Positions 1-6,046 are shown, numbered from the stretch's first letter. The stretch is DNA of 8,590 bases from Gammaproteobacteria bacterium (GCA_027001815.1 JALTLT010000004.1:1-8590); one strand, 5' to 3'. A program made the numbers and translations. Notes: generated by a model not told the origin, from the letters alone.

Positions 1-98
1 TTAAATGCGTTTATACCTTCCTGATTTAGCTGCTCTTCGACGGAGGCAATTTCTTCCATAATAATAGCGAATGCAGTTGATACCCCATCAGATTTCAT
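1..98 (-). CDS. Partial small protein, function not recognised (N-terminal 32 codons)
   Basis: An ATG at 98-96 opens a frame that runs off the left edge after 32 codons; the TTAA at the very edge is not an in-frame stop. The start is well supported by GGAGG at 108-104, 5 nt upstream. The peptide begins MKSDGVSTAF and goes on with an acidic, probably helical stretch (EEIASVEEQLNQEG). I see no catalytic motif, signal peptide or membrane segment in what is present. The 98 bases contain 38 G or C (39%), far below the GC-rich genes to the right, and the codons are AT-ending, which suggests recent acquisition. The inverted repeat at 134-177 lies just upstream and could be its operator. I cannot name the family. 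An antitoxin or a small regulator would fit the size and setting but is only a guess. Confidence 0.6.
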   Translation of the reverse strand, partial: MKSDGVSTAFAIIMEEIASVEEQLNQEGINAF

Positions 99-103
99 AG
101 ATG

Positions 104-108
104 CCTCC
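104..108 (-). promoter_or_regulatory. Ribosome binding site of the left-edge gene
   Basis: On the minus strand this reads GGAGG, part of TAGGAGGC, with a 5-nt spacer to the ATG at 98. It is the main evidence that the short AT-rich frame at the left edge is a real gene. Confidence 0.65.
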
Positions 109-133
109 TACTATTTTTGCGCATAACAGTTCA

Positions 134-177
134 ATAGACAGAATCCAAGGATAAGAGGATATACGGATTCTGTATAT
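134..177. repeat. Imperfect inverted repeat, candidate operator
   Basis: ACAGAATCC at 138-146 is the perfect reverse complement of GGATTCTGT at 165-173. The pairing extends outward to 134 and 177 with one mismatch (137/174), giving 13-bp arms around an 18-nt spacer. It lies 36-79 bp upstream of the left-edge gene's start, where a repressor site would be expected. No clear -35/-10 pair was found there, so the operator role is inference. It could also be a simple RNA hairpin. Confidence 0.45.
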
Positions 178-361
178 TCCTCCATTATCGCAAACTCGCC
201 CCCGGAAACCCGCTCGAAGCGAGGCCAATCCTCAAGAGTCGATCCGCTCCTCCCATGATCTATCATTCCCTGCGCCATGCTTCCCCCCATACATAACGAC
301 AGTTCCCGCCCCTGTCAAACCCCTACAATCTGCCCAAGCATCCTTTATTCGGCGCCATAAC

Positions 362-393
362 GCGAAAAGGCCCTCCGAAGAGGGCCTTTTCGC
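362..393 (-). terminator. Intrinsic terminator of the qmo-hdr operon
   Basis: Bases 362-375 (GCGAAAAGGCCCTC) pair perfectly with 380-393 around a CGAA loop. Read on the minus strand the loop is UUCG closed by C-G, the very stable tetraloop typical of bacterial terminators. The 3' arm contains GGCC followed by TTTT. It starts 23 bp past the hdrB stop. Because the arms include both the A and the T tract, it can act in both directions and would also shield the operon from transcription entering from the left. Confidence 0.85.
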
Positions 394-416
394 TGCTGTT
401 GGAGAGTGTGTCGCCG

Positions 417-1316
417 TTATTTCCTGGCGATCTCCTCGAGCTTGGTGGCGCGGATCACCTGGCCGTCGAGGCCGGCTTCCTTGACGCCGGCGCCGTAGGC
501 GACGCTCATGAGCTGGCTGTAGTACACCACCGGGATCTCGAACTTGGTGTTGTACTTCTGGTTGATCTGCCCCTGGTAGACCTCGACGTTCATCTGGCAG
601 ACGGGGCAGGGGGTGACGATCATGTCGGCGCCACCGTCGTAGGCGGCCTCGATGATCTCCTTGATCAGCGCCTGGCTCTTGTCCGGCTCGGAGAAGGCGA
701 GCGCGCCACCGCAGCACTGCACCTTCTTGTCGTAATTCTCCACCGGATCGGCGCCCATGGTCTCGACCAGCTTGTCGAGGTACATGGGGTTCTCGAAGGA
801 TTCGCCGGCAATGCCGAAGGGACGGTTGGTCTGGCAACCGACGTAGCCGGCGATCTTGATCCCCTCGAGGGGTTTCTTGACGTGCTTGCCCAGCTCGTCG
901 AAGCCGAAGTCCTCGATCAGCACCTCGACCATGTGGCGGATGTTGCCGTCGGCCTGCACCTCAAGGCCGGCTTCGGCCAGTGCCTGGTTGGTCTCTTCCA
1001 TGAGGGAGCTGTCGTCGTGCAGACGCTCCTGGGTCTCCTTGGTGGCGAGCCAGCAGGCGGCGCAGGTGGCTACGATGTCCTGACCGGGGTTGGCCTGCTC
1101 GGAGAGCGCGATGTTGCGCGCCGACAGCGCCAGCCGGGGCAGCTCGCCACCGCCAGCGTAGCCGATGGAGGCGGAGCAGCAGTTCCAGTCCGGGATCTCG
1201 TTGAGCTGAACGTCCAGCGTCTCGCACATGGTGAGCACGGAGGTCTGGTAGTTGGAAGCCGAGGCCGCCTTCTGCGAGGAGCAGCCAGGGTAGAAGGAAT
1301 ATTCTTTCTTCGCCAT
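417..1316 (-). CDS. hdrB: HdrB-like protein with two CCG domains (Qmo-associated)
   Basis: This 299-residue soluble protein is the HdrB-type subunit of the Qmo/Hdr complex. It has two full cysteine-rich CCG domains of the form C-x31-39-CC-x35-36-CxxC. The first uses C12, C46-C47, C85 and C88, the second C161, C201-C202, C237 and C240, with spacing close to or within the family pattern. In methanogen HdrB such domains bind the unusual non-cubane [4Fe-4S] clusters that cleave heterodisulfide. In Qmo-linked versions the substrate is not established, and electron transfer to or from an unknown acceptor is likely. It has no membrane segment. The ATG at 1316 is preceded by AAGGAG with an 8-nt spacer. 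That ribosome binding site overlaps the hdrC stop codon, so translation is probably coupled. It is the last gene before the terminator. The HdrB assignment is firm; the physiological reaction is inferred. Confidence 0.9.
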   Translation of the reverse strand: MAKKEYSFYPGCSSQKAASASNYQTSVLTMCETLDVQLNEIPDWNCCSASIGYAGGGELPRLALSARNIALSEQANPGQDIVATCAACWLATKETQERLHDDSSLMEETNQALAEAGLEVQADGNIRHMVEVLIEDFGFDELGKHVKKPLEGIKIAGYVGCQTNRPFGIAGESFENPMYLDKLVETMGADPVENYDKKVQCCGGALAFSEPDKSQALIKEIIEAAYDGGADMIVTPCPVCQMNVEVYQGQINQKYNTKFEIPVVYYSQLMSVAYGAGVKEAGLDGQVIRATKLEEIARK

Positions 1317-1324
1317 TCTCTGTA

Positions 1325-1330
1325 CTCCTT
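1325..1330 (-). promoter_or_regulatory. Ribosome binding site of hdrB overlapping the hdrC stop
   Basis: The minus strand reads TAAGGAG, where TAA (1331-1329) is the hdrC stop and AAGGAG is the ribosome binding site of hdrB, 8 nt before its ATG. The same arrangement occurs at the qmoB-hdrC junction. Confidence 0.8.
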
Positions 1331-1955
1331 AGCCGCTGAACTTCTGGGCTTTCGATTCTTCGATCTCCCTGGCCTTGGCCAGGATCTTGTGCAGCCCGGA
1401 GACGTCCTTGCACTTGTGGCCGCCCACGATCTCCATGGGGCTCAGGCGCTTGGTCTTCCACATGCCGAGACCGATGTCCTTCATCTTCAGCGAGGTCTTG
1501 ATGCCCTCGGAGAAGCCGTTCATGAAGTAGAGCGCCAGACCCAGCTTGAGTTCGTTCACCCGTCCGGTCCTGGTGAGGTTGTCCCAGAACTTGATGGCGA
1601 ACTTGTGGGTCGGGTTCTCCTTGGGCGCCAGCCCCAGCCGGTGGGCGTAGTGCGCCAGGCCATGCATGATGTGGGTGATGGGCAGGCCGCGGGGGCAGCG
1701 CACGATGCAGTTGTAGCAGGAGGTGCACATCCACATGGAGTCGGAGGTGAGCACGTCGTCCCGCTTGCCGGCGCGGATCATCATGAAGATCTCCTGGGGC
1801 GGATGCTCCCAGTGGGGACCGAAGGGGCAGGAGCCGGAGCAGACACCGCACTGCATGCACATCTTGACCCACTCGCCCTCTTCGACGTTGGCCTCGACCT
1901 CCCGCAAAAAGCTGTTGCGGTATTTCTCGATCATTTGCGTATTGAGGTTGCTCAT
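1329..1955 (-). CDS. hdrC: HdrC-like iron-sulfur protein (Qmo-associated)
   Basis: This 208-residue ferredoxin-type protein carries two classical [4Fe-4S] motifs: C33-x2-C36-x2-C39-x3-C43-P and C77-x2-C80-x2-C83-x3-C87-P. That layout and length are typical of HdrC, which passes electrons between the flavoprotein HdrA/QmoA part and HdrB. No transmembrane helices follow the ferredoxin part, unlike QmoC, which joins an HdrC-like domain to a heme b membrane domain. The C-terminal ~100 residues are soluble and contain one more cysteine (C182). The start is ATG with AAGGAG 7 nt upstream. It lies 11 bp after qmoB and 12 bp before hdrB, clearly one transcript. It replaces the membrane subunit of the usual QmoABC together with HdrB, so the route to the quinone pool is not encoded here. 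Confidence 0.9.
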   Translation of the reverse strand: MSNLNTQMIEKYRNSFLREVEANVEEGEWVKMCMQCGVCSGSCPFGPHWEHPPQEIFMMIRAGKRDDVLTSDSMWMCTSCYNCIVRCPRGLPITHIMHGLAHYAHRLGLAPKENPTHKFAIKFWDNLTRTGRVNELKLGLALYFMNGFSEGIKTSLKMKDIGLGMWKTKRLSPMEIVGGHKCKDVSGLHKILAKAREIEESKAQKFSG

Positions 1956-1962
1956 GCTCAGG

Positions 1963-1968
1963 CTCCTT
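1963..1968 (-). promoter_or_regulatory. Ribosome binding site of hdrC overlapping the qmoB stop
   Basis: The minus strand reads TAAGGAG: TAA (1969-1967) ends qmoB and AAGGAG sits 7 nt before the hdrC ATG. This repeats the layout of the hdrC-hdrB junction and suggests coupled translation. Confidence 0.8.
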
Positions 1969-4183
1969 AGAATTTGAACGGGCTCATGCCGATCTTCTCG
2001 ATGGTCTCTGCCATGTCGTTGATCAGCTTGGGCGCACGCTCAACGTCGGTGATGGCGACTTCATACGTCTCCACACGCTCCTTCTCCAGGTTGAGCTGCT
2101 CCAGGGTGTCGTCCACCTTGCTCATCCGGTAGTGGGCCATCTCGGAACCCTTGACGAAGTGGCACTGGTAGTTCTCGCCCTTCTGGCAGCCCATCAGCAC
2201 CACACCATCGTAACCGGTGTTGAGCGCGTCGGTGACCCAGATGGTGTTCACCGAACCGAGGCAGCGCACCGGAATCACCCGGGCGAAGGCGCTGTACTCG
2301 ATCCCCTTCATGGCCGCCATGTCGAGCGCCGGGTAGGCGTCGTTCTCGCAGGCCAGGACCAGGATGCGTGGCTTCTCGTCGAACTCGTCGGGGATCTCGA
2401 TGTTCTTGATCTGCTGACCGACGGAGTCGACCGAGTAGTTCTCGAAGGAGATGACACGCACCGGGCAGGCGCCCATGCAGGTGCCGCAGCGGCGGCAGCG
2501 GCTCTCGTTGAACTGCGGATAGCGCTCCTCGTCCTCGTCGATGGCGCCGAACGGACACTCCACGGTGCAGCGCTTGCACTGGGTGCAGCCCTCCTTGCGG
2601 AAGGAGGGGTAGGAGAGGTCGCCGGAGCGGGGATGGGCGGCTCGGCCCTGGGCGGCGTTCTCGATCGCCTGGATCGACTTGAGCGCCGCGCCGGTGGCGT
2701 CCTCGATCGCCTGCTGGATGTCCATGGGACGCCGCACGGGGCCGGCGGTGTAAATGCCGGTGCGGCGGGTCTCATAGGGGAAGCAGATGAAGTGCGAGTC
2801 GTTGAAGCCGTGCTTGAGCAGGGGCAGGTCCTTGCCCTGGCGGTAGGCCAGGTTGAGGACGGAGTTGGGATCGGACTCCCACTCGCCCGGCTCGTTCTGC
2901 GGCACCTCTTCGATGTCCACGCCGCTGTTGGGCACGGTACCGGTGGCCAGCACCACCAGGTCGGGCTGGGCCTCGGTATCCTCGTCGAGGATCAGGTCCT
3001 TGAACTTCACCTTGAGGCCACCGCCGGTCTCCACCTCGGAGACCGTGCCCTTGGTGAAGATGACGCCCTTCTCCTGGCCGGCGCGGTAGAAGTCCTCGCC
3101 GCCGGCACCGGGGGTGCGCAGGTCGGTGTAGAGGACCACCGTGTCGACGTTGGGGTTGGCGTCCTTGAAGTACATGGCCTGCTTGATGGAGGCGTTGCAG
3201 CAGAAGCCGGAGCAGTAGGGCAGGTGGCCCTCCTTGTCGGAGCGCTGGCCGGCGCACTGCACGAAGACCACGCTCTCCACCTCCTTGCCGTCGGAGGGGC
3301 GCTTGATGGGGCCACCGTTGGCCGCCTTCGCCAGCGCCTCGAGTTCGATCTGGGTGACCACGTCGGGGCTCTTGCCGTAGCCGAGTTCGGGCAGGTTGTT
3401 GGCGTCGTAGGGCTTGAAGCCGGAGGCCTGGATGATGGCGCCGACGTTCTCGGTAATCGTCTCACCCGACTCCCTGGTGATGTCCACCGAGAAGCGGCCG
3501 GGGGCACCGGAGGTCTTGGTGATGGTGCTGGAGGTGTGGACGGTGATACGGTCGTCCGCCTCGATGGCCGCCTTGAGCGCCTCGACTCCGGTGTCCATGG
3601 GGTCCTTGAAGGGATGGGCGTTGGGCACGCGCTTGAAGAGCTTGCCGGCGGTGCCGCCCAGCTCCGCCTCCTTCTCCACCAGGGTCACCTGGTAGCCGGC
3701 CTTGGCCGCCTCGATGGCCGCGGTCATGCCGCTGATGCCGCCACCCACCACCAGCAGATGGGGATTGCGGCCGGCCTGCCCGGAGGGCTTGGGCGGGGTC
3801 TGGTAACGGGCCTCGAACACCGCCATGCGGGTGTAGTCCTCGGCCATCTCCTGGGTGGTCTCCTGGGCCTCTTCGGTGTCGGGACGGACCCAGATGACAC
3901 CCTCGCGGATGTTGCCGCGGATCACCGCGACGCCATCGAAGTTGAAGGCCTCGGTCTTGGCGCGGCGGGAGCAGGCGATGATCGCGACGCGATTGACCCC
4001 CTCCTCGTCGATGTCCTTCTGGATCATCGCCACGCCGTCGGCGTTGCAGAGATAGTCGTGTTCGCGGACGACGTTGGCCTTCGCCTCACGCTCGGCGATG
4101 GTGGCCATCTGCTGCGTGTTGAGACGATCGCCGATGCCGCAGCCCTTGCAGATGTAGGCGCCGATCTTCATTTCGTCAGACAC
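1967..4183 (-). CDS. qmoB: QmoB: HdrA-like flavoprotein with ferredoxin and MvhD-type domains
   Basis: QmoB is the larger HdrA-like subunit of the quinone-interacting, APS-reductase-linked oxidoreductase; it acts in the cytoplasm. In 738 residues the order is: an N-terminal cysteine domain (C12, C15, C46, C71), an FAD-binding Rossmann domain with VVGGGISG at 145-152, a cysteine cluster at C310, C324 and C328-C329, two ferredoxin motifs (C533/536/539/543 and C563/566/569/573), and a C-terminal MvhD/HdrD-delta domain (~605-735) with C612, C641, C666 and C674, the likely [2Fe-2S] ligands. I place the start at GTG 4183, since GGAGG at 4197-4193 lies 9 nt away. The ATG at 4171 would be 21 nt from it, and the TTG at 4207 would overlap qmoA. 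The gap to qmoA is 4 bp. In sulfur oxidisers the complex is thought to take electrons from APS formation by AprBA; that gene pair is not in this window. QmoB is firm by domain order. Confidence 0.92.
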   Translation of the reverse strand: MSDEMKIGAYICKGCGIGDRLNTQQMATIAEREAKANVVREHDYLCNADGVAMIQKDIDEEGVNRVAIIACSRRAKTEAFNFDGVAVIRGNIREGVIWVRPDTEEAQETTQEMAEDYTRMAVFEARYQTPPKPSGQAGRNPHLLVVGGGISGMTAAIEAAKAGYQVTLVEKEAELGGTAGKLFKRVPNAHPFKDPMDTGVEALKAAIEADDRITVHTSSTITKTSGAPGRFSVDITRESGETITENVGAIIQASGFKPYDANNLPELGYGKSPDVVTQIELEALAKAANGGPIKRPSDGKEVESVVFVQCAGQRSDKEGHLPYCSGFCCNASIKQAMYFKDANPNVDTVVLYTDLRTPGAGGEDFYRAGQEKGVIFTKGTVSEVETGGGLKVKFKDLILDEDTEAQPDLVVLATGTVPNSGVDIEEVPQNEPGEWESDPNSVLNLAYRQGKDLPLLKHGFNDSHFICFPYETRRTGIYTAGPVRRPMDIQQAIEDATGAALKSIQAIENAAQGRAAHPRSGDLSYPSFRKEGCTQCKRCTVECPFGAIDEDEERYPQFNESRCRRCGTCMGACPVRVISFENYSVDSVGQQIKNIEIPDEFDEKPRILVLACENDAYPALDMAAMKGIEYSAFARVIPVRCLGSVNTIWVTDALNTGYDGVVLMGCQKGENYQCHFVKGSEMAHYRMSKVDDTLEQLNLEKERVETYEVAITDVERAPKLINDMAETIEKIGMSPFKF

Positions 4184-4187
4184 TTTC

Positions 4188-5471
4188 TTAACCCTCCATT
4201 CCTGCAACGCGGTTCACGACCTGGATGGCCCGCAGCGCGCTCGCGGTGGCGCTCTGGACGGCGCGGTTCACGTCCAGCGCGTCGGAGCTGCAGCCGGCCG
4301 CGAAGATGGCGCCCTGCGAGGTGGGCTCGATGAAGCCCTCCTCGTTGATGGTGACATCCGCCGGGAACTGGTCGGCGGGCACGGACGGCTCCATGCCCAC
4401 GGCGAGCACCACCAGGTCGTGGGGGTTCTCGTAACGGTGATAGCCTTCGGTGTTGACGCCGCGCAGCACCGGGTTGCCGGTCGCCTTGTCCTCGACGATG
4501 CTCGCCACCTTGGACTTGACGAAGGTGACGTTGGGGTCCTCCTTCACCTTGCGGTGGAAGTCGTCGATGCGGTCGATGGCACGGATGTCGATGTAGTAGA
4601 TGGTCGCCTTGCCGTCGTCGCCGTACTTCTCGCGCACGTAGTGGGTCTGCTTGAGGCTGGCCATGCAGCAGATGCGCGAGCAGTGCTTGAGATGGTTGCG
4701 GTCACGGGAGCCGGCGCACTGGATGAAGGCGATGTCCTTCGCTTCCTTGCCGTCGGAGGGGCGCAGAATCTTGCCGCCGGTAGGGCCGTAGGGGTCGGCC
4801 ATGCGCTCGAACTCGACGCTGGTGATGACGTTGGCGATACGATCGTAGCCGTAGGGCTGGATCTTCGCGGCGTCGTAGGGACGCCAGCCGGTGGCCCAGA
4901 TGATGGCACCGACGTTGAGATCCACCTCCTGCTCCTGCTGCTCGAGATCGATGGCGTCGTACTTGCAGGCGGCCTTCGCCTTCCCGGCGTCGTCGCTGCC
5001 CAGGATGCGCGGGTCGATCACGTACCGCTGGGGGTAGGCCATGGCGTAGGGGAGATAGGCGCCCTTGCGCTTGCCCAGGCCGTAGTTGTACTCGTCGTCG
5101 AACTCCGCCTCGACCGCCTTCGAGCACTCGCCACAGGCGGTGCAGTTCTCGTTGACGTAGCGGGGGCTGATCTTCACCTTGACCTGGTAGTTGCCCTCGT
5201 CACCGCTCACCGAGGCCACTTCGGCCATGGTGATCACCCGCAGGTTGCGGTTGGCCTTGATGCGGCGGTAGTTGATCTCGACGCCGCAGGTGGGGTGGCA
5301 CATCTTGGGGAAGTAACGGTACAACTGGCTGACGCGTCCGCCTAGGGAGGGATTCTTTTCCAGCAGGATCACCTGCTTGCCGCATTCAGCGGCCTCCAGG
5401 GCCGCAGTCATGCCGCTGATACCGCCACCCACGACCAGGATGGTCTGGTTGGTTGCGACTATCTCCGACAT
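4188..5471 (-). CDS. qmoA: QmoA: HdrA-like FAD/Fe-S flavoprotein
   Basis: QmoA is the smaller HdrA-like flavoprotein of the Qmo complex. It has 427 residues, within the family's usual size. The FAD site is visible as VVGGGISGM (13-21), and the HdrA signature cysteines follow at C58 and C62. A ferredoxin-like insert has C110, C113 and C116, a long stretch containing GLGKRKGAY, and then C169 before KYDAIDL. A later cluster has C252, C264, C268 and C269. Compared with methanogen HdrA the insert lacks the cysteines of its second cluster. The start is the ATG at 5471 with GGAGG 7 nt upstream; the frame is open further upstream to 5537, but that part has no ribosome binding site and no family similarity. 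It is the first gene of the operon in this window. aprBA, often found directly upstream, is replaced by the divergent spacer. Confidence 0.92.
   Translation of the reverse strand: MSEIVATNQTILVVGGGISGMTAALEAAECGKQVILLEKNPSLGGRVSQLYRYFPKMCHPTCGVEINYRRIKANRNLRVITMAEVASVSGDEGNYQVKVKISPRYVNENCTACGECSKAVEAEFDDEYNYGLGKRKGAYLPYAMAYPQRYVIDPRILGSDDAGKAKAACKYDAIDLEQQEQEVDLNVGAIIWATGWRPYDAAKIQPYGYDRIANVITSVEFERMADPYGPTGGKILRPSDGKEAKDIAFIQCAGSRDRNHLKHCSRICCMASLKQTHYVREKYGDDGKATIYYIDIRAIDRIDDFHRKVKEDPNVTFVKSKVASIVEDKATGNPVLRGVNTEGYHRYENPHDLVVLAVGMEPSVPADQFPADVTINEEGFIEPTSQGAIFAAGCSSDALDVNRAVQSATASALRAIQVVNRVAGMEG
4193..4197 (-). promoter_or_regulatory. Ribosome binding site that sets the qmoB start
   Basis: GGAGG on the minus strand lies inside the last codons of qmoA (Met-Glu-Gly-stop). 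It is 9 nt from the GTG at 4183 and 21 nt from the ATG at 4171, so GTG is the better start. The overlap implies translational coupling of qmoA and qmoB. Confidence 0.65.
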
Positions 5472-5478
5472 CGATTTT

Positions 5479-5483
5479 CCTCC
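5479..5483 (-). promoter_or_regulatory. Ribosome binding site that sets the qmoA start
   Basis: GGAGG on the minus strand, 7 nt before the ATG at 5471. It decides against the longer open frame that begins at 5537. Confidence 0.75.
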
Positions 5484-5647
5484 ATTGCAATGCTGTTGCG
5501 GGGTACCTCGAGTGACTGCGGACGCGCCGGTGACCACGGCGCCGACAGCCCTGCGGAATCGGAACCTGCATACACTACCGCCGATCGGGGCGTTTTGCCA
5601 GCATCGACATCTACTTATGCAATCGAATAATCCAATGGCAGGATAGA

Positions 5648-5661
5648 ATGCATATATGTAT
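5648..5661. repeat. AT-rich near-palindrome beside repeat unit 1
   Basis: ATGCATATATGTAT has a perfect CATATATG core and symmetric AT ends, with one mismatched pair. It ends 4 bp before the first repeat unit. It could be a regulator site for the qmo promoter or the target or boundary sequence of the repeat; the sequence does not distinguish these. Confidence 0.4.
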
Positions 5662-5665
5662 TTGA

Positions 5666-5763
5666 GGAAACTCTGAACAACTCATCCCTGAATTGTCAGA
5701 ACAGGGGAGCCGAAAGGCGCGGTTTTCGGCTCCCTTGCAAAATCAATCACCTGCAGTGATTGA
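5666..5763. repeat. Tandem hairpin unit, copy 1
   Basis: The unit starts with GGAAACTCTGAACAA and has a 50-bp box that matches copy 2 at 45 of 50 positions, with no gaps. The box runs into a perfect 11-bp stem, GGGAGCCGAAA (5705-5715) against TTTCGGCTCCC (5724-5734), with an 8-nt loop. A second stem follows, TCAATCAC (5743-5750) against GTGATTGA (5756-5763), with loop CTGCA. No T-run follows either stem, so ordinary terminators are unlikely. REP-like or MITE-like repeats are the best guess. Confidence 0.8.
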
Positions 5764-5780
5764 CCTTGACTGAATGTTAA

Positions 5781-5882
5781 GGAAACTCTGAACAATTCAT
5801 CCCTGGATTGTCAGAGTACGGGAGCCGAAAAATGTGATTTCCGGCTTCCTCACGTTTTCAATGACTTGCCGTCATTGAAAAC
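5781..5882. repeat. Tandem hairpin unit, copy 2
   Basis: It begins 115 bp after copy 1 and repeats the same layout. The first stem, GGGAGCCG (5820-5827) against CGGCTTCC (5842-5849), is kept through one G-T wobble. The second stem is a perfect 12 bp, GTTTTCAATGAC (5854-5865) against GTCATTGAAAAC (5871-5882), with loop TTGCC. Against copy 1 the inner pair C-G of TCAATCAC/GTGATTGA has become G-C in TCAATGAC/GTCATTGA, a compensatory change that keeps the fold. Confidence 0.8.
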
Positions 5883-5883
5883 G

Positions 5884-5903
5884 GCGGTGCATCCCTGCAC
5901 CGC
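5884..5903. repeat. Third hairpin, 8-bp perfect stem
   Basis: GCGGTGCA (5884-5891) pairs with TGCACCGC (5896-5903) around a TCCC loop, one base after the previous stem ends. Copy 1 has no counterpart for it. It may stack with its neighbours in a transcript that reads through the spacer. Confidence 0.65.
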
Positions 5904-5909
5904 AGCACA

Positions 5910-5940
5910 GGCTGCCGAAAAACGGTGTTTTTCATCAGCC
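5910..5940. repeat. Fourth hairpin with a symmetric internal loop
   Basis: GGCTG (5910-5914) pairs with CAGCC (5936-5940), and GAAAAAC (5917-5923) with GTTTTTC (5927-5933), with a 2x2 internal loop and a GGT loop. The sequence GCCGAAA inside it also occurs at 5709 and 5824 in the two repeat units, so it may be a decayed third relative. It lies about 105 bp upstream of the cbbQ start and could be in its leader RNA. Confidence 0.55.
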
Positions 5941-6034
5941 CGTTAAGGAGAAGAGACGGCGCGCGGAGCGGTTGCGGCCGGCGACGAATAAAGGTAAGTT
6001 TTTTGCTCAGGATTTTCCATTCCCCCTTCGAGAT

Positions 6035-6040
6035 AAGGAG
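6035..6040 (+). promoter_or_regulatory. Ribosome binding site that sets the cbbQ start
   Basis: AAGGAG lies 6 nt before the TTG at 6047. The longer open frame starting at TTG 5972 has no such site at proper distance, and its extra 25 residues do not look like the CbbQ N-terminus. Confidence 0.75.
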
Positions 6041-6046
6041 CCCCTC

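Larger units (their letters stand above)
99..361. other. Intergenic region without a supported gene
   Basis: Apart from the ribosome binding site at 104-108 and the inverted repeat at 134-177, I see no gene here. Bases 99-180 are AT-rich like the partial gene beside them. From about 190 the composition becomes GC-rich, and a C-rich stretch around 285-320 shows no recognisable motif. Frames that cross it are extensions of out-of-frame readings of hdrB. Confidence 0.6.
5472..6046. other. Divergent intergenic spacer between qmoA and cbbQ
   Basis: This 575-bp spacer separates two outward-facing operons and must hold the promoters of both, unless they read from further away. Bases 5472-5600 are GC-rich with no clear motif. 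Bases 5600-5880 are much richer in A and T and contain a near-palindrome, the duplicated hairpin units and further stem-loops, listed separately. I could not identify a convincing sigma-70 promoter for either side. For cbbQ, TTGCGG (5972) with TAAGTT 17 bp later is a weak candidate. I see no tRNA, no open frame with a ribosome binding site, and no transposase remnant. Confidence 0.6.

Noticed and set aside
232..837. Minus-strand frame of 201 codons reaching into the hdrB terminator
   Set aside because: It is out of frame with hdrB, Arg-rich, and its last part reads through the terminator hairpin.
399..1970. Plus-strand open frame of 523 codons opposite hdrB and hdrC
   Set aside because: It spans two clearly coding genes and the gap between them on the other strand, and its translation is biased and without domains.
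2132..4333. Plus-strand open frame of 733 codons opposite qmoB
   Set aside because: It is a by-product of the third-position GC bias of qmoB. The translation is a low-complexity run of Gly, Ala, Val, Asp, His and Leu, has no family motif and no ribosome binding site, while the other strand encodes a full QmoB.
5377..5646. Plus-strand frame of 89 codons across the qmoA start and spacer
   Set aside because: Half of it lies opposite the conserved FAD-binding start of qmoA; there is no ribosome binding site and no recognisable domain.
5705..5734. Intrinsic terminator at the GGGAGCCGAAA stem
   Set aside because: No T-run follows on either strand, and no gene ends toward it; both flanking operons point away. 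A repeat element explains it better.
5666..5830. CRISPR array
   Set aside because: Only two copies with 115-bp spacing and 90% identity, each followed by its own hairpins. There is no regular spacer length and no third copy of the 50-bp box.
5972..6046. Longer cbbQ starting at TTG 5972
   Set aside because: The extra 25 residues lack similarity to CbbQ N-termini as I know them and have no ribosome binding site at suitable distance, while TTG 6047 has AAGGAG 6 nt upstream.
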